Shown: positions 16,645 to 26,233, counted from the stretch's first letter. The stretch: 56,191 nt of DNA from an uncultured Bacteroidales bacterium (GCA_949123685.1 CASBHZ010000011.1:1-56191), one strand, 5' to 3'. Program-made: numbers and translations. The notes: generated by a model not told the origin, from the sequence alone.

Positions 16645-16736
16645 ACCTAAAACTAATTGATGTTGAAAATTTTTTAATATCGGTTAAACCTTGATAAAGA
16701 ATGGTTGTCATAAGAATACATTGAATTAGCAAAAAC

Positions 16737-17189
16737 ATGAACAAGCAGGAATATATATTAATAGAGAAATATGGCAGGAAGGGGGGATGGACCGTGCCGG
16801 AAGGGTATTTCGAATCGGTTTATAAAGAGATCGATGCCAAGCTTCCTTCTTTTCCGGAAGCTCCAAGACATGTGGAGATGACGGCATGGCAACGGATGAA
16901 ACCTTATGTATATCTTGCTGCCATGTTTGCCGGAATCTGGTTGATGATGAAGGTATTCTATCATGCATCCGGTAATGCTACCTTGAGTCTTGATAATCCA
17001 CCGGAGCAGATAGCCATGGCATTGTCGGAGACAGATTTTGCAGACGCTTCGTTCCTCCCCGAGACAATGTCTGATCTGGAACTTGAAAGGGAAGTGATGA
17101 GTGAGTATGATTCCATGGAGGAGTTTAAAGTTGATTTCGGTTATGAACTGGAATCTGAATATAATGATCTGAATCTAACTGAAGAATAG
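16737..17189 (+). CDS. Anti-sigma-like single-pass membrane protein
   Basis: 150 residues. The N-terminal cytoplasmic part holds GGWTVPEGYFESVYKEI (15-31), a VPEGYF motif that recurs in small Bacteroidetes proteins encoded after ECF sigma genes. One membrane helix at about 53-71 (YVYLAAMFAGIWLMMKV) is followed by an acidic C-terminal tail. This layout suits an anti-sigma factor holding the sigma factor encoded at 12020 (inference from neighbourhood and topology). The Spy-like gene follows after 18 bases. No promoter was recognised in front of it, in keeping with its original one lying before the sigma gene. Confidence 0.6.
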   Translation: MNKQEYILIEKYGRKGGWTVPEGYFESVYKEIDAKLPSFPEAPRHVEMTAWQRMKPYVYLAAMFAGIWLMMKVFYHASGNATLSLDNPPEQIAMALSETDFADASFLPETMSDLELEREVMSEYDSMEEFKVDFGYELESEYNDLNLTEE

Positions 17190-17207
17190 ATAGGGAGATA
17201 GATATAT

Positions 17208-17654
17208 ATGAAGAAGATATTTATTATAGGTCTTGCGGTGATTCTCGGAGTTGGGTGTATGCATGCCCAGGGAAAGAAGAGCCGTGAGGAAATGCGAAAG
17301 GAGTTCAAGGAATTTAAAATGAAGTTCATTGCTCAGGAGATTGACTTGGAGGATGATCAGAAAAAGCAATTTTTCGAGATTTATAATCAAATGAACGATG
17401 AAAGGACGAGTATCTTTGAACAAACACGCAGACTTGAGCGTAAAGTAAGAAAAGACTCTCAGGCAACAGAGGAGGATTATGCAGCTGTTAGCCGTGCCAT
17501 CACAGAGGCCAAAGAAAAGGATGCGGCTATCGAGAAAAAATACGATGCAAAATTCTCCACCTTCCTAAGTAGCAAGCAGTTGTTCAAGATGAAGGCGGCT
17601 GAGGAGAAATTTCGCAAGAAGATGAGTGAAATGAGGCATAAGAAAAGAAAATGA
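17208..17654 (+). CDS. Spy/CpxP-like periplasmic protein
   Basis: 148 residues: signal peptide (1-21, ending near MHAQ), then an almost wholly helical, charged mature chain (REEMRKEFKEFKMKF, then LEDDQKKQFFEIYNQM) ending in KKRK. This matches the Spy/CpxP and heavy-metal-sensor group, periplasmic chaperones or sensors of misfolded protein. It is paired with the anti-sigma-like gene upstream. A terminator-like hairpin lies 30 bases after its stop, inside the start of the next gene. Confidence 0.75.
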   Translation: MKKIFIIGLAVILGVGCMHAQGKKSREEMRKEFKEFKMKFIAQEIDLEDDQKKQFFEIYNQMNDERTSIFEQTRRLERKVRKDSQATEEDYAAVSRAITEAKEKDAAIEKKYDAKFSTFLSSKQLFKMKAAEEKFRKKMSEMRHKKRK

Positions 17655-17661
17655 GTTGTAT

Positions 17662-20600
17662 ATGATAAATTGTTGTTTTGATGGAAAGGTCGGCCGGATG
17701 TCGGCCTTTTTGTTTTTTTTAGTCATGACGCTTTTTGCCGCAGATGCGGTGGCTGTCGGAAAAAAGAACGTAAAAAATATTACAAAAACAGAGACAAAAA
17801 CTGTGCAGAACACATTCAAGACACCGGATTTCGCTTTTCCCGAGGCTGTCGGCAACAATGCCGACGCTGAATTGCAGGCGGCACTTACCGCCGGGGATGA
17901 CGTGAAGGCTCTAAAGGCTGCCATTCAGGTTGTGATTTCGCGCAATCTGATTTCTAAGGAGAATTATAAGGATGGTATTGCTTTGTTCGATAACCTTTCA
18001 AAGAAGCTTAAAGCTCCTTATTCCCGGTTGGCAACACTATTGCAGGCTCAGATATATACAAGTATCTATAATGCGACTCCCTGGGTTTACAATAACAGGG
18101 CGTTGCCTGTGACGAATGTTCCTGAGAATGTTATGGAATGGAGCCGTGATATCTTTTCAAACAGAGTGACAGGATTGGTGTCGGAAGCATTTAATGATGT
18201 TTCGGCAGCACGCAATATGCCCATCACTGCCATTTCTGAGATAATTGAAAACGGTAAGGATGGAGAAAAAATCGGGATGACTGTCTATGACTTCATGACA
18301 ATTAAGGCAGGTGACTTGCTGGGGAGCTTTTCCGGCAATGAGTCAGCGTCTGTCATTCCTTTCGGAACCGGTGTGGCATCCGGCAACAAAGCCAGCGAAC
18401 GGACAGCTTCTTTTTTGCTGAATGAAATTATTGATAACAATATATCTTGGCATCAGCAGGAGGGGAACTTTCGTCTTGCCTCAGCCATGAGTTATTATAA
18501 ATACACTAACATGCCGTGGGGTGAACGACAGGATTATGCAGAAGAATGTATGAACCGTTATATCGACACTCCATATTGCGCTTCTTTCATACTTGCAAGC
18601 AGTGACAATGAAGAAAGGGGGGATTATGTTGACGATCTTGATCCGTCGGGACAACTGGAGGCTAAAAATAAAGCCTTGAAAAAGAGATATGAACTCATAG
18701 AATCTTACCTTAACAGATTTCCGGATTGTGATAATGCGACAGCCTTGAGAAATCGCCTGACAGTGCTTTGTGCTGAAAATGTAGCGGTAACTCTGCCTCG
18801 CCGCATTTATCCGGGCGTAAAGGATACGGTGTCGGTAATGTCGTCCAACGTATTTAAATTCAATATCCTTGTTGTGAAGTTACCGGATTCATATATCAAT
18901 AAGGATATAAGGCTCGATGCCATAAGTGGTATAGGAAAAGTGGTGGATGCATTGCCGGTGAGCTTTATAGGGGAGAAGCCTGTTAAATTTAGAACCGACG
19001 TTGAACTTTCTCCACTTAAAAGTGGGGTATATGTATTGGTCCCTTCAAAAAATTCTACGTTGGCAGGTATTATAAAGGATACGGCTAAAAGAAAATCGCT
19101 CTCTACGTTTACAGTATCCCGTCTTGCGTCTTTCCGCGCTTCTGACCAGACTAACGAGGGTGACAGACTGTATGTGGTTGACGGTATGAATCAGGCACCG
19201 GTTGCAGGTGCAAAGGTAGTCTTTACATCACGTAATAATAAACAGAGGATTGAGAGGGTGGCTGGTTCCGATGGATTCGTGCAAGTCCCTTCCGGTTCAT
19301 ACGACATATTGATAAGTAAAGGAAGTGACCGACTTGCCGGAAACTTGTGGAACTGGGGATACGGTGATAACTTGCCCAAGAAAGAAACATCAGCACGCAT
19401 ACTTACTGACCTGTCGATATATCATCCCGGTGATACGCTCGGTTTTATGGGTGTGATATATAGCCGGGAGAATAGAGAGATGAGACAGGTTGCTGGAGAG
19501 AAAGTAAGAGTATTGCTCAGCGATGCCAATTATCAGACAGTGGATACATTGGATCTTGTCTCAGACCGTTTTGGAAGGGTGACAGGTAAATTCGTTATTC
19601 CCCAAACCGGATTGTTGGGAGACTATACGGTGAGGATGGTGAGCGGAAACGAGGAGTATGGTTCCGTATCGGTTGAAGTGTCAGATTATAAGTCTCCAAC
19701 CTTTTTCATAACTACTGATGGGGTGGAGGATGGCTACAAGATAGGAGACACAATCCGGATTAAAGGGAAAGTGACCACCTACTCGGGTATGCCCGTGGCT
19801 AATGCCGATGTCAAGTTTGATGTGCGCTACGTTTCCTTACGCTGGCTCAGTTCGAATGTCAATGCCAATTATGGAGGCAACGCGAAGACAGGAGTTGACG
19901 GGACATTTGTTATTGAACTTCCCACTGAGGGCTTGCGAGATACCAAATATGCTTTCGGAGGATATGAACTTAACATATCCGCCACTAATCCGGCAGGTGA
20001 GACTCAAGAGGCACCGGCAGTATGGTTCTCTTTAGGTGAAGCTTATTCGATAGATGTTTCAATGCCGTCAAATATTCCTGCAATAGATGGCGAGAAGGAA
20101 TATGCAGTAAAGGTTATGGACATATTGGGTAATCCTGTGAAAAGGACAGTATACTACAGAATCTCCGACTATGATAACGATAACAAGATATTGAAGACCG
20201 GGAAGTTTGAATCTCCGGTATTCAGATTTGACGATAACTCACTTCCTTCGGGAAGATATAAGATAAAATTCTCTCTGAGTGATGATTTCAAGGCTGTAGA
20301 AAACCAACAGCCGGCGTATGCCGTTGTCACGGTGTATAGAGATAGCGATCAGACGCCACCATATTCTACTGCTTTATGGACACCGGAAAGCCGGATTGTT
20401 GTTGATAAAGCAGAAAAGAATGTTAAAGTAAGGGTAGGGTCTTCATATCCTGATAGTTGGATATTCGTGCAGATTGCAGATTGTAACAAGGTGATTAAAC
20501 GTAAGTGGTTGCAGGTGAATGCCGGAATGAAATATGTGGAAGTTCCGGTTCCAGCTGATAACAACCGTGTAACTTTGACATTCTCAGGAGTGCATGATTT

Positions 20601-23442
20601 CAATCAGGAAATGGCATCTGTCACGTTAATACCTCAGACACAGACTGAGAATATCAAAATAAAGGCACTCTCATTCCGTGACAGGATTACCCCTGGGACG
20701 CATGAAAACTGGAAATTCAATTTCACGCTTGACAATGTAAATCTTGCCGGAATACCTGTGGCTGCAGTCCTAAGTAATAAGGCACTTGATGCATTGATGC
20801 CTTTCGAATGGAGTTTCAATCCCCTCTCGGGAATGGGTTATGCCACAAAAGGCAGTTTGCAATGGGGATATTATGGACATGGCGGGGATTGGGAGATCGC
20901 TTTGTCTGCAGTCAAATATGGAGGGTTGACAAGATTTTATTATCCGTCCTGGGATTTCTATGGTCTCTCTTTATATGGAGCGAGCGGACTTCATAACATG
21001 ATGCGTGTCAGAGGAACTGCAAAGATGGGATTGTCAACTCCTCAAAACGAAGGAACCGGCATGATGCCGGATGGTGCAAACATGGAATCGGCAGCGGATG
21101 AGGAGTTTTCGGCAGTTGAGCAAATGCCTCAGATGAAAGCGGAGGGAGGTTCGGCTACGGGTTCAGTCTCACAGGAACGTCAGCAAGAGCCTGTGATGCG
21201 TGATGTTGAATGTCCGTTGGCGTTCTTCATGCCCGAACTTATCACTAATGCCGATGGAGATGCCATGATAGATTTCACAGTGCCTCAGTTCAACGGCACA
21301 TGGCAATTCCAGATTATGGGTTATACGGAAGACATGAGAGGTGCCGTAAGTGTCATGAACACGATTGCATCCAAACCGGTTATGGCTCAGATGAACGCTC
21401 CGCGGTTTGTCAGGACAGGTGACAAAGCTTCAATAGCTGCGATGATTTATAATAATTCGGTGTCAGTTGTGCCCATGTATGGAAAGATTGAAGTGTTCGA
21501 TCCCGCAACGGGAGACGTTTTGAAAGCATTTACATCTGCATCTGAAAATATAGAGCCAGCAGGTTCATCAAAGATTTCTGTAGAGTTTGATGTCCCGTCG
21601 GATATAAACTGTATAGGTATCCGTGTGTATGCATATGGCGGTGATTTTGCTGACGGAGAACAGACAGTTATCCCTGTTTATCCAAGCAGCACGCCTGTAA
21701 TCGAATCAAAACCTTTTTATATTGCACCCGGAGAAAAGACTTTCTCTATGAAGGTTCCCTCATTTGGCAAGGGGGCTAAAGTGACACTGCAATATAGCGA
21801 CAATCCGATATGGGATGTTGTTACCGCATTGCCCGATATTTCAGAACCTCGGTCTTCAAATATCCTGTCATTGGTATATTCGCTTTATGGTAACGCCATA
21901 GGAGCCGGTCTTGCAAAGGATTATCCGGAGATTACAGAGGCTATCAAGATATTTTCGGATCCTGCAAATAGCAATGATTCCACCCTCGTTTCCAATTTGG
22001 AGAAAAACATGGATCTCAAGAACGTCATGTTGAACAATACCCCATGGGTACGTTCGGTAGCATCTGAGACCATGAGGATGCAGAGTCTGGTGAAATATGC
22101 AGATGAAACGAGAAGTAAGGATATTATATCCTCGATACTTGAAAAGATTGGTAAGCTCCAGAATCAGGATGGCGGATGGAGCTGGTGTGACGGTATGGAG
22201 TCTTCCCGGTTCATTACGGCACGTGTCTTGCTTCACCTTGCAATGCTTAGAGACATGGGATATCTTCCTGCAGAAGGGGAATCGATGGCTAAGGCAGCCG
22301 TGAAATATGTAGACGGAAATTGGGTTAAGGAGCTTAAGGAATTTAAGGGTGATAAATTTCCTTATATCTCAATGATGAATTACCTGTATGTTCGCTCCAA
22401 TTTCAATGATGTCACCCCTTCCGTTTCTTTTGCTGAAATGTCTAAGAAAGGTGTGGCTGCTGTTAAAGACGGGTGGAAGAGTATGGGAATATATGAAAAA
22501 GCGACTGCTGCAACCCTGCTCCATAGGGAAGGATACGGCATGGAAGCTCGCACCATACTTGAGTCATTAAGACAATATGCTTCTGTTTCGAAAGAAAAAG
22601 GGATGTGGTTTGATAACCAGTCTTCTTCTTTCGGAGGATGGAACAAGTTGATCACTACTGCCCAGGTGCTTGAGGCTTATTCGGAGATACAGCCTGACAG
22701 TGAGAATGTAGACAAGCTCCGCCAATGGCTTCTGATAACGAAACAGGCTGAAGACTGGGGTGACGACCGGGAGACGGCAGAGGTGATATATGCTATACTT
22801 GCTTCAGGAACAAAGTGGACCGTTCCATCTTCGCCTGCGCAGATATTCATCGGTGGAAGAAAGGTGACTGTAGACAGGATTGCTGCATTGACAGGAAATG
22901 TAACAGTGTCACTTGACATGGATGGCAAAGGAGACCTTCGCATTGACCGCAACGGTGCAGGTCCGGCATGGGGCGGTTTGATCTCGCAATATGTTGCGCC
23001 TATAAAGGATGTCAAGAGAGTAGGAATCCCCGAGCTATCAGTGGAAAAGAATGTATATGTGATCACGGATGATGCTGATGGCACTTCTGCGTCAGCAGGA
23101 GATTTGAAGGTGGGGGATAAAGTGAGGGTAACTTTGACTCTTACATGCGATCGGGATTTGGAATATGTTTCTGTAATGGATTCCCGTTCGGCTTGCCTTG
23201 AACCGGCTGATCAGATTTCAGGATATACAAGGAGCGATGGAGCGTGGATGTATCGTGAAGTGCGTGATGACTCTACAAATCTTTTTATACCGTTCTTGAG
23301 TAAAGGGACACATGTGATAAGCTATGAATGCTACGTAGACCGTGAGGGCGTTTATTCACTCGGCATAGCATCGGCTCAGTCGCAATATTCGCCGGCAATC
23401 TCCGCGCATTCGGCAGGAAAACTAATCAAGGCGGGTAACTAA
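17662..23442 (+). CDS. Alpha-2-macroglobulin family protein
   Basis: A giant exported protein (1926 residues from the ATG at 17662). That start is preferred because it puts Lys and Arg before the hydrophobic signal core, which a start at 17698 would lack. MG2-like beta domains begin near 585 (YHPGDTLGFMGV), the bait/A2M region near 1182 (ECPLAFFMPELITNADGDA), and the helical thioester-type domain near 1500 (QDGGWSWCDGMESSRF). The thioester CxEQ motif is absent, as in many bacterial A2Ms, so protease trapping by covalent bond is unlikely. The family protects the envelope against proteases. Its 3' end overlaps the convergent rnz gene by 21 bases. Confidence 0.92.
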   Translation: MINCCFDGKVGRMSAFLFFLVMTLFAADAVAVGKKNVKNITKTETKTVQNTFKTPDFAFPEAVGNNADAELQAALTAGDDVKALKAAIQVVISRNLISKENYKDGIALFDNLSKKLKAPYSRLATLLQAQIYTSIYNATPWVYNNRALPVTNVPENVMEWSRDIFSNRVTGLVSEAFNDVSAARNMPITAISEIIENGKDGEKIGMTVYDFMTIKAGDLLGSFSGNESASVIPFGTGVASGNKASERTASFLLNEIIDNNISWHQQEGNFRLASAMSYYKYTNMPWGERQDYAEECMNRYIDTPYCASFILASSDNEERGDYVDDLDPSGQLEAKNKALKKRYELIESYLNRFPDCDNATALRNRLTVLCAENVAVTLPRRIYPGVKDTVSVMSSNVFKFNILVVKLPDSYINKDIRLDAISGIGKVVDALPVSFIGEKPVKFRTDVELSPLKSGVYVLVPSKNSTLAGIIKDTAKRKSLSTFTVSRLASFRASDQTNEGDRLYVVDGMNQAPVAGAKVVFTSRNNKQRIERVAGSDGFVQVPSGSYDILISKGSDRLAGNLWNWGYGDNLPKKETSARILTDLSIYHPGDTLGFMGVIYSRENREMRQVAGEKVRVLLSDANYQTVDTLDLVSDRFGRVTGKFVIPQTGLLGDYTVRMVSGNEEYGSVSVEVSDYKSPTFFITTDGVEDGYKIGDTIRIKGKVTTYSGMPVANADVKFDVRYVSLRWLSSNVNANYGGNAKTGVDGTFVIELPTEGLRDTKYAFGGYELNISATNPAGETQEAPAVWFSLGEAYSIDVSMPSNIPAIDGEKEYAVKVMDILGNPVKRTVYYRISDYDNDNKILKTGKFESPVFRFDDNSLPSGRYKIKFSLSDDFKAVENQQPAYAVVTVYRDSDQTPPYSTALWTPESRIVVDKAEKNVKVRVGSSYPDSWIFVQIADCNKVIKRKWLQVNAGMKYVEVPVPADNNRVTLTFSGVHDFNQEMASVTLIPQTQTENIKIKALSFRDRITPGTHENWKFNFTLDNVNLAGIPVAAVLSNKALDALMPFEWSFNPLSGMGYATKGSLQWGYYGHGGDWEIALSAVKYGGLTRFYYPSWDFYGLSLYGASGLHNMMRVRGTAKMGLSTPQNEGTGMMPDGANMESAADEEFSAVEQMPQMKAEGGSATGSVSQERQQEPVMRDVECPLAFFMPELITNADGDAMIDFTVPQFNGTWQFQIMGYTEDMRGAVSVMNTIASKPVMAQMNAPRFVRTGDKASIAAMIYNNSVSVVPMYGKIEVFDPATGDVLKAFTSASENIEPAGSSKISVEFDVPSDINCIGIRVYAYGGDFADGEQTVIPVYPSSTPVIESKPFYIAPGEKTFSMKVPSFGKGAKVTLQYSDNPIWDVVTALPDISEPRSSNILSLVYSLYGNAIGAGLAKDYPEITEAIKIFSDPANSNDSTLVSNLEKNMDLKNVMLNNTPWVRSVASETMRMQSLVKYADETRSKDIISSILEKIGKLQNQDGGWSWCDGMESSRFITARVLLHLAMLRDMGYLPAEGESMAKAAVKYVDGNWVKELKEFKGDKFPYISMMNYLYVRSNFNDVTPSVSFAEMSKKGVAAVKDGWKSMGIYEKATAATLLHREGYGMEARTILESLRQYASVSKEKGMWFDNQSSSFGGWNKLITTAQVLEAYSEIQPDSENVDKLRQWLLITKQAEDWGDDRETAEVIYAILASGTKWTVPSSPAQIFIGGRKVTVDRIAALTGNVTVSLDMDGKGDLRIDRNGAGPAWGGLISQYVAPIKDVKRVGIPELSVEKNVYVITDDADGTSASAGDLKVGDKVRVTLTLTCDRDLEYVSVMDSRSACLEPADQISGYTRSDGAWMYREVRDDSTNLFIPFLSKGTHVISYECYVDREGVYSLGIASAQSQYSPAISAHSAGKLIKAGN
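17685..17717 (+). terminator. Terminator hairpin inside the A2M signal-peptide codons
   Basis: AAAGGTCGG (17685-17693) pairs with TCGGCCTTT (17701-17709), two G-U pairs, loop of 7, followed by a T-rich run interrupted by one G. It lies 30 bases after the Spy-like stop codon, but within the reading frame of the A2M gene. Confidence 0.6.
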
Positions 23443-24336
23443 TCCTTCCCGGTTAAGGATTACGTTGGGAAAAATGTCGAGGGCTTCTTTGCGGAAGTCC
23501 TCGTCGTTTTTATATCGTGAGGAATAATGACCTGTAAGCAAGGTCTTGGCTCCGGCATCTCTTGCCACAGTTGCAGCCTGTCGGGCTGTGGAGTGACCTC
23601 TCTGTCTCGCTTCCGCTATATGACAGTCAAGATATGTGGTTTCATGAAAAAGCAGATCCACAGCTCCTATTTTTTGTGCCAAGTCGGGAATATATGCCGT
23701 GTCGCTCATGTGGGCATATGAGAGGGGAGGTGTGGGATCCGAGGTAAGCATGATGTTAGGGATCAAGGTGCCGTCCGGTTTTATGAAGTCTTCACCTGCC
23801 TTTATCCTGTTTATTGAAGAGAAAGGCACGTTATGGAAGTCAATCATCTCGCGGCGGATATGCCTCGGTTTCGTTTTTTCCTCAAATATATAGCCAACTG
23901 TGGGAACGCGGTGGTCAAGAGGTATGGTCCGCACTGAAATTGAGTCTGTTTCAAAGATTATCGCCTCTTCCGGCTTTATAACATTGAACTGCACTTCAAA
24001 CGGAAGTTCCCTTGCAAAAAAATCTAATATTTTTGTAATGATCTTTTTACCGTCAGCAAATGTATGGATCGTGATTTCGCCTCCGGCACCTCCTAATCCG
24101 AGTGAAGAGATCAATCCCGGAAGTCCCAGCACATGATCTCCATGAAGGTGAGTCAGGAAGATGTGTCTTAGCCGTGAAAATTTTAAACGATGGCGTTGGA
24201 ATGCCAGTTGTGCCCCCTCTCCGCAATCGATCATAAAAAGGTTTCCACGGAAATCTATCACCGTGGAGGATGGCTGATGGCGTAGTGTCGGCTTCGCCGA
24301 GCCGCATCCGAGAGTATGTATTGTGAATGTGGACAT
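23422..24336 (-). CDS. rnz: Ribonuclease Z
   Basis: Metallo-beta-lactamase-fold endonuclease that trims the 3' trailer of tRNA precursors; cytoplasmic. 304 residues, the usual short-form length. Zinc motif THLHGDHVLGLPGL, the DHRVPTVGY segment, and the C-terminal TGHYSSRY block are all present. The start MSTFTIHTLGCGSA is standard. Convergent overlap of 21 bases with the A2M gene. Confidence 0.95.
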   Translation of the reverse strand: MSTFTIHTLGCGSAKPTLRHQPSSTVIDFRGNLFMIDCGEGAQLAFQRHRLKFSRLRHIFLTHLHGDHVLGLPGLISSLGLGGAGGEITIHTFADGKKIITKILDFFARELPFEVQFNVIKPEEAIIFETDSISVRTIPLDHRVPTVGYIFEEKTKPRHIRREMIDFHNVPFSSINRIKAGEDFIKPDGTLIPNIMLTSDPTPPLSYAHMSDTAYIPDLAQKIGAVDLLFHETTYLDCHIAEARQRGHSTARQAATVARDAGAKTLLTGHYSSRYKNDEDFRKEALDIFPNVILNREGLVTRLD

Positions 24337-24368
24337 GCGAGGGATGGTGTGTTATGTAAATGACCTTT

Positions 24369-24381
24369 AAACAGTTTCTAA
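24369..24381. repeat. AAACAGTTTCTAA element, copy 4
   Basis: An exact copy in the gap between rnz and the second ECF sigma gene. On the minus strand it lies at the expected transcription start of rnz. Confidence 0.5.
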
Positions 24382-24384
24382 ATA

Positions 24385-24416
24385 CAAAATTACAAAAATT
24401 TGGGGAATTGACTAAA
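24385..24416 (-). promoter_or_regulatory. Candidate promoter of rnz
   Basis: On the minus strand: TTTA (24416-24413), 20-base spacer, TAATTTTG (24392-24385). It overlaps the divergent sigma promoter. Confidence 0.5.
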
Positions 24417-24430
24417 TGTTCCTATATTTG
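24399..24430 (+). promoter_or_regulatory. Promoter of the second ECF sigma gene
   Basis: TTTG at 24399-24402, 20-base spacer, TATATTTG at 24423-24430: an exact match to the Bacteroidetes consensus. Leader about 60 nt. Confidence 0.8.
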
Positions 24431-24497
24431 TTAAGAACTTTGTATCACGAGTTCATCATAAATAGTAAGTATTGACTTAATGATTCAAGTATGAAAT

Positions 24498-25076
24498 ATG
24501 AATGATGTTTCGGATAATGAACTGATAGGACGTATGAGGGAGGGAGATACCGGTGCTTTAGGCATTTTGTATATGCGTTATGCACCGTCGGTTAGCAACT
24601 TCGCATACCGTTTCATAAATATAAAGGAGGACGTTGACGACATCACTCACAATATATTCTGCTCCCTGTGGGATAATAGGGAGACGCTGAAAGATATAGA
24701 ATCTCTTAAGGCATATCTATTTATAATGACGCGCAATGCTATTTTCAAGATTTTCAGGCATCGTCAGGTCATCGCGGAATATGAAACGGATATAAAAGGA
24801 GATGATGACGAGCAATTTTGTGATGGCGAGAGGATAGTGACAACGGCAGACTTGCTCGAAATGATTGACCTGATGGTGTCAAGGATGCCCGAGGCACAGC
24901 GCGAGGCATTCCGTATGAGCAGGTATGAGCACTTGACTTATGCCGAGATTGCAGAGAAGCTTGGAGTCAGCCAGAAGACCGTGCAGTATTACATCAGTCA
25001 GGCTCTTTCGGACTTGCGAAAACTTACCGAGGCAATGCTTATTTTCACATCTCTTGATTCTTTAAATATCATATAA
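24498..25076 (+). CDS. ECF sigma factor of the SusCD-linked type
   Basis: 192 residues, sigma-70 region 2 (YMRYAPSVSNFAYRFI, EDVDDITHNIFCSLWDNRETL) and region 4 (MPEAQREAFRMSRYEHLTYAEIAEKLGVSQKTVQYY). This is the type usually encoded beside a FecR anti-sigma factor and a SusC with an STN domain. The only FecR in the window is at 35989-36993, on the other strand at the far end of the SusCD operon, so the sigma gene is on the opposite flank. It is the best candidate to drive that operon (inference). Confidence 0.92.
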   Translation: MNDVSDNELIGRMREGDTGALGILYMRYAPSVSNFAYRFINIKEDVDDITHNIFCSLWDNRETLKDIESLKAYLFIMTRNAIFKIFRHRQVIAEYETDIKGDDDEQFCDGERIVTTADLLEMIDLMVSRMPEAQREAFRMSRYEHLTYAEIAEKLGVSQKTVQYYISQALSDLRKLTEAMLIFTSLDSLNII

Positions 25077-25221
25077 ATTCTTTAAATGTTATGTAAGTGG
25101 TAAGTGCTCTCATTAAAAGGTAGTGTTTCACTGCGTGTGTCTGAGGTAAGCTCACTCAAACTTGTAGATTCCAGGTGATGAAGCACATGATTATCTCTCA
25201 TATATCTCAAAAATGCGGGGC

Positions 25222-26229
25222 TTAATCGAGTTTCTTGCCGATCTGAAAATCGAAGATTTCTTTTTGGCGCTCTATCTCAGCTGACAGCTGTTCTTTCGTC
25301 GGTAAGTATGTGAAATATTTGGCAGCATAGATTTGTTTACTGTCTTTGAGGATAGAATATCTTGCCAAATCTTTACTTGTTTCGGAGCATAGTAGTAAAC
25401 CGATTGTGGGATTATCTTCTCTCGAACATTTCAACTCATCGTACATACGGATATACATATCCATCTGCCCCACGTCTTCGTAGGATATTTGAGAACTTTT
25501 TAAATCGATGAGTAGAAAGCATTTAAGGATGTAGTTGTAAAAAACGAGGTCAATGTAATACTCGCCCATATCGGTCTTGATTCTCTGTTGACGGGCGACA
25601 AATGCAAACCCTTTGCCGAGTTCAAGTATAAACTTCTGCAAATGGTTAATGATTGCAGACTCCAGATTAGTCTCTGAATATGCAGTATCTTGAGAGAATC
25701 CAAGAAATTCGGCAGCCTCCTTTATATACCAATCACGCTCATTTTCGTCTTTAACTCGTAGCAATCTTTCGTAGTGTGACCACGATAAATTGGGGAGATT
25801 ATATCTGATTTCGAATTGGTCAGATGGTGTCTGACTTTTTGAAGAAGTCAATGCTGAAGATTGGTCAGACGCTGTCTGACTAATTTGCGCAGATTCAACA
25901 AGTGGTGATTGTTGAATATCCAAACCTCTGAACATCAGATAGAATTTTTTGAAGTTCTTTATCTGTGTAAGACTGTAACCTTTTCCATATTCTGCAGTCA
26001 ACGCTTCTGATGCGAGTTCGATGATTCGCTTGCCGTATTCAGCTCGTTCGCTGCCATGTTGCTCTTGTTCGACAATCTTCCTGCCTACAAGCCAGTTCGC
26101 GGCGACCTGAAAAAGATCAGCGGCTTGATATGCCTTTTGTTTGGCAGTATAGACTATTGCCTTTATATCGCTGATAAATTGAGCATCCTCAGCGTTGATG
26201 TTGCAGTATTTTTTGGGGTTGGGTTTCAT
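25222..26229 (-). CDS. DUF1016 (YhcG-like) PDDEXK nuclease family protein
   Basis: 335 residues. N-terminal DUF1016 domain (ANWLVGRKIVEQEQHG, LASEALTAEYGKGYSLTQIKNFKKFY) and a C-terminal PD-(D/E)xK-type domain with Asp in YYIDLVFYN and the DLK of FLLIDLKSS, followed by the family's DVGQMDMYIRMYDE. Asp for Glu in that motif is a common variant. The linker holds a 15-residue repeated segment with SQTASDQS and SQTPSDQF. Function unknown; proposed roles are DNA or RNA processing or defence. Lone gene between the sigma gene and the SusCD operon, convergent with the sigma gene. Confidence 0.88.
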   Translation of the reverse strand: MKPNPKKYCNINAEDAQFISDIKAIVYTAKQKAYQAADLFQVAANWLVGRKIVEQEQHGSERAEYGKRIIELASEALTAEYGKGYSLTQIKNFKKFYLMFRGLDIQQSPLVESAQISQTASDQSSALTSSKSQTPSDQFEIRYNLPNLSWSHYERLLRVKDENERDWYIKEAAEFLGFSQDTAYSETNLESAIINHLQKFILELGKGFAFVARQQRIKTDMGEYYIDLVFYNYILKCFLLIDLKSSQISYEDVGQMDMYIRMYDELKCSREDNPTIGLLLCSETSKDLARYSILKDSKQIYAAKYFTYLPTKEQLSAEIERQKEIFDFQIGKKLD

Positions 26230-26233
26230 GTCA

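Noticed and set aside
17656..23442. Several antisense and out-of-frame open frames within the A2M, SusC and S9 genes
   Set aside because: They lie opposite clear domains of the real genes and have no recognisable motifs.
17662..23442. Missing thioester in the A2M protein as an oddity
   Set aside because: Many bacterial A2M proteins lack the CxEQ motif.
25222..26229. Loss of catalytic Glu in the DUF1016 nuclease domain (DLK for ELK)
   Set aside because: The Asp variant is common in this family, so loss of function is not implied.
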